DNA of 15,576 bases from NCBI GenBank assembly GCA_030696235.1, contig JAUYSN010000421.1:1-15576 (forward strand), in the 5' to 3' direction. Under the pieces are notes generated by a model. It saw only the letters and a program-made list of their open reading frames with translations, made no database searches and was not told the DNA's origin. Of the stretch, positions 14,958-15,576 are shown piece by piece. The position numbers and the translations under genes were made by a program. Each line of letters begins with the position of its first letter. Positions within the stretch are counted from its first letter, which is position 1. The stretch is from Sulfuricella sp. (GTDB taxonomy: Bacteria > Pseudomonadota > Gammaproteobacteria > Burkholderiales > Sulfuricellaceae).

Positions 14958-15220
14958 TTCTTGCGGCGGTTCTTCGCGGGGCTGGCGGGTGCTTGACTAG
15001 CCGTTTGCCGGGCCCATGCAACCGCGTCGGCAATGTCCTGCTCCTGCAAGTCCAGTTCGGCCAGCTTGGCGCGCACGGCATCGCTGCGCTGGATGCGAAC
15101 CGGGGTCAGCACGATCTGTCCGTTGCGGGCCTCCACGTCGAAATACTCCGCAGGGCCAACGGCAGCGGTGATGCTCTTGGGTAGGGTGAGCTGGTTTTTA
15201 GAAGTCATTTTGGCAAGCAT
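14954..15220 (-). CDS. SpoVT/AbrB-type antitoxin
   Basis: An 88-residue antitoxin partner of the PIN toxin. The N-terminal AbrB swapped-hairpin DNA-binding part reads AKMTSKNQLTLPKSITAAVGPAEYFDVEARNGQIVLTPV. The C-terminal half, AVRAKLAELDLQEQDIADAVAWAR, is helical, and a Lys/Arg-rich tail follows. The start is the ATG at 15220 with GGAGG five bases before it; a TTG four codons upstream is less likely. It should bind the palindrome just upstream and keep the operon repressed with the toxin. Its stop overlaps the toxin start. Confidence 0.9.
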   Translation of the reverse strand: MLAKMTSKNQLTLPKSITAAVGPAEYFDVEARNGQIVLTPVRIQRSDAVRAKLAELDLQEQDIADAVAWARQTASQAPASPAKNRRKK

Positions 15221-15233
15221 GATAGCCTCCAAT

Positions 15234-15262
15234 GCATAAAGTAAGGAATCCTTACTTTATGC
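15234..15262. promoter_or_regulatory. 29-bp perfect palindrome, antitoxin operator
   Basis: GCATAAAGTAAGGA, one central base, TCCTTACTTTATGC: 14-bp perfect arms, 13 bases before the AbrB-type antitoxin start. The minus-strand promoter TTGAAA (15277-15282), 17 bp, TAAAGT (15254-15259) has its -10 inside the palindrome, so occupancy would block transcription. Confidence 0.85.
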
Positions 15263-15282
15263 CGTTTGCTGAAAAATTTCAA
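15254..15282 (-). promoter_or_regulatory. promoter of the AbrB-PIN operon
   Basis: TTGAAA (15277-15282) and TAAAGT (15254-15259) on the minus strand with 17-bp spacing, overlapping the palindromic operator. Confidence 0.6.
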
Positions 15283-15340
15283 GCGGCGCGGTTAATCGGG
15301 CTACGTCCCCTATTATTAGGTGTATGAGAACTTTATTTTT

Positions 15341-15374
15341 AATACATATTAATTTTGTATAATACATATAAATT
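15341..15374. repeat. 20-bp-phased direct repeat in AT-rich leader
   Basis: AATACATATTAATT (15341-15354) and AATACATATAAATT (15361-15374) differ at one base and start exactly 20 bp apart, about two helical turns. They lie 45-78 bases before the last gene, near TATAAT-like boxes, as expected for a tandem regulator site. Confidence 0.55.
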
Positions 15375-15418
15375 ATAAATGTGATATAGTTTGTGCGTAA
15401 CGACAATTTGGAGGTTCT

Positions 15419-15576
15419 ATGGCGACTAGAAATAAAGCTGAAAAGTTTATTGAGCTGGCGAACAAGCGGGTCAACAAAGCTCTAAAGGACATGCAATTGA
15501 TAGGTAACCTAGCCAACAGGCAGAATTATGAATTCACAGAGGAACAGGCGAAGAAGATAGTGAGGGCGCTTCAGCA
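15419..15576 (+). CDS. unknown protein, 5' part only
   Basis: The ATG at 15419 has a strong GGAGG four to five bases before it. The 52 visible codons read MATRNKAEKFIELANKRVNK, then ALKDMQLIGNLANRQNYEF and TEEQAKKIVRALQ, with no stop before the window edge. The stretch is hydrophilic and helical. The phrase LIGNL-NR-NYE(F/Y)TEE seems to belong to a conserved accessory-gene family that I cannot name. An AT-rich leader with TATAGT (15385-15390) precedes it, unlike the GC-rich neighbours, consistent with recent acquisition. It diverges from the AbrB-PIN pair. Confidence 0.75.
   Translation, partial: MATRNKAEKFIELANKRVNKALKDMQLIGNLANRQNYEFTEEQAKKIVRALQ

Overview
The window looks like a piece of a betaproteobacterial chromosome. 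It has high-GC housekeeping genes, a betaproteobacterial-style HU with a Lys/Ala tail, a DhnA/FbaB-type class I aldolase, and dispersed repeats (GTAGGAGCG-type REP, dRS3-like ATTCCC-N8-GGGAAT, GGTGGGTTA hairpins) common in such genomes. The order-level placement is an inference. The last ~260 bases are much more AT-rich than the rest.

Left part (1-7100): partial lemA (-), fbaB (+), an orphan mlaF-type ABC ATPase (-), then a compact mercury-resistance locus. The locus has merR (+) divergent from merT-merP-merA (-), with two copies of the MerR operator/promoter in between. merT is broken by one extra base. After it come a BaiN/YhiN-type flavoprotein (-) and an HU gene (-) with a clear promoter and a hairpin.

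Middle part (7100-11250): an HD phosphohydrolase (+), a YajD-type HNH protein (+), a 153-bp inverted-repeat element, a DEDDh exonuclease (-), a decayed msrA 3' end (+), an 82-aa and an 80-aa unknown protein converging on a GC-rich hairpin, and a WYL-domain regulator (-) with a perfect inverted repeat at its promoter.

Right part (11250-15576) is accessory DNA. Two small genes lie divergent from the WYL regulator: an unknown basic 61-aa protein and a 93-aa DUF4258-like protein. Next come a 15-bp perfect hairpin, a SagB-type nitroreductase, and three fragments of Fic-family genes in both orientations, two of which form a 59-bp direct repeat. A Phd/YefM-RelE type toxin-antitoxin pair and an AbrB-PIN pair flank a cluster of repeats that includes a 124-bp MITE-like element. 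The AbrB-PIN pair has a 29-bp perfect palindrome over its promoter. The window ends in the 5' part of an unknown gene behind an AT-rich leader with a 20-bp-phased direct repeat.

The genes that visibly work together are merRTPA and the two toxin-antitoxin pairs. The WYL regulator with its two small divergent genes is the best candidate for an undescribed module, but that is inference from layout.
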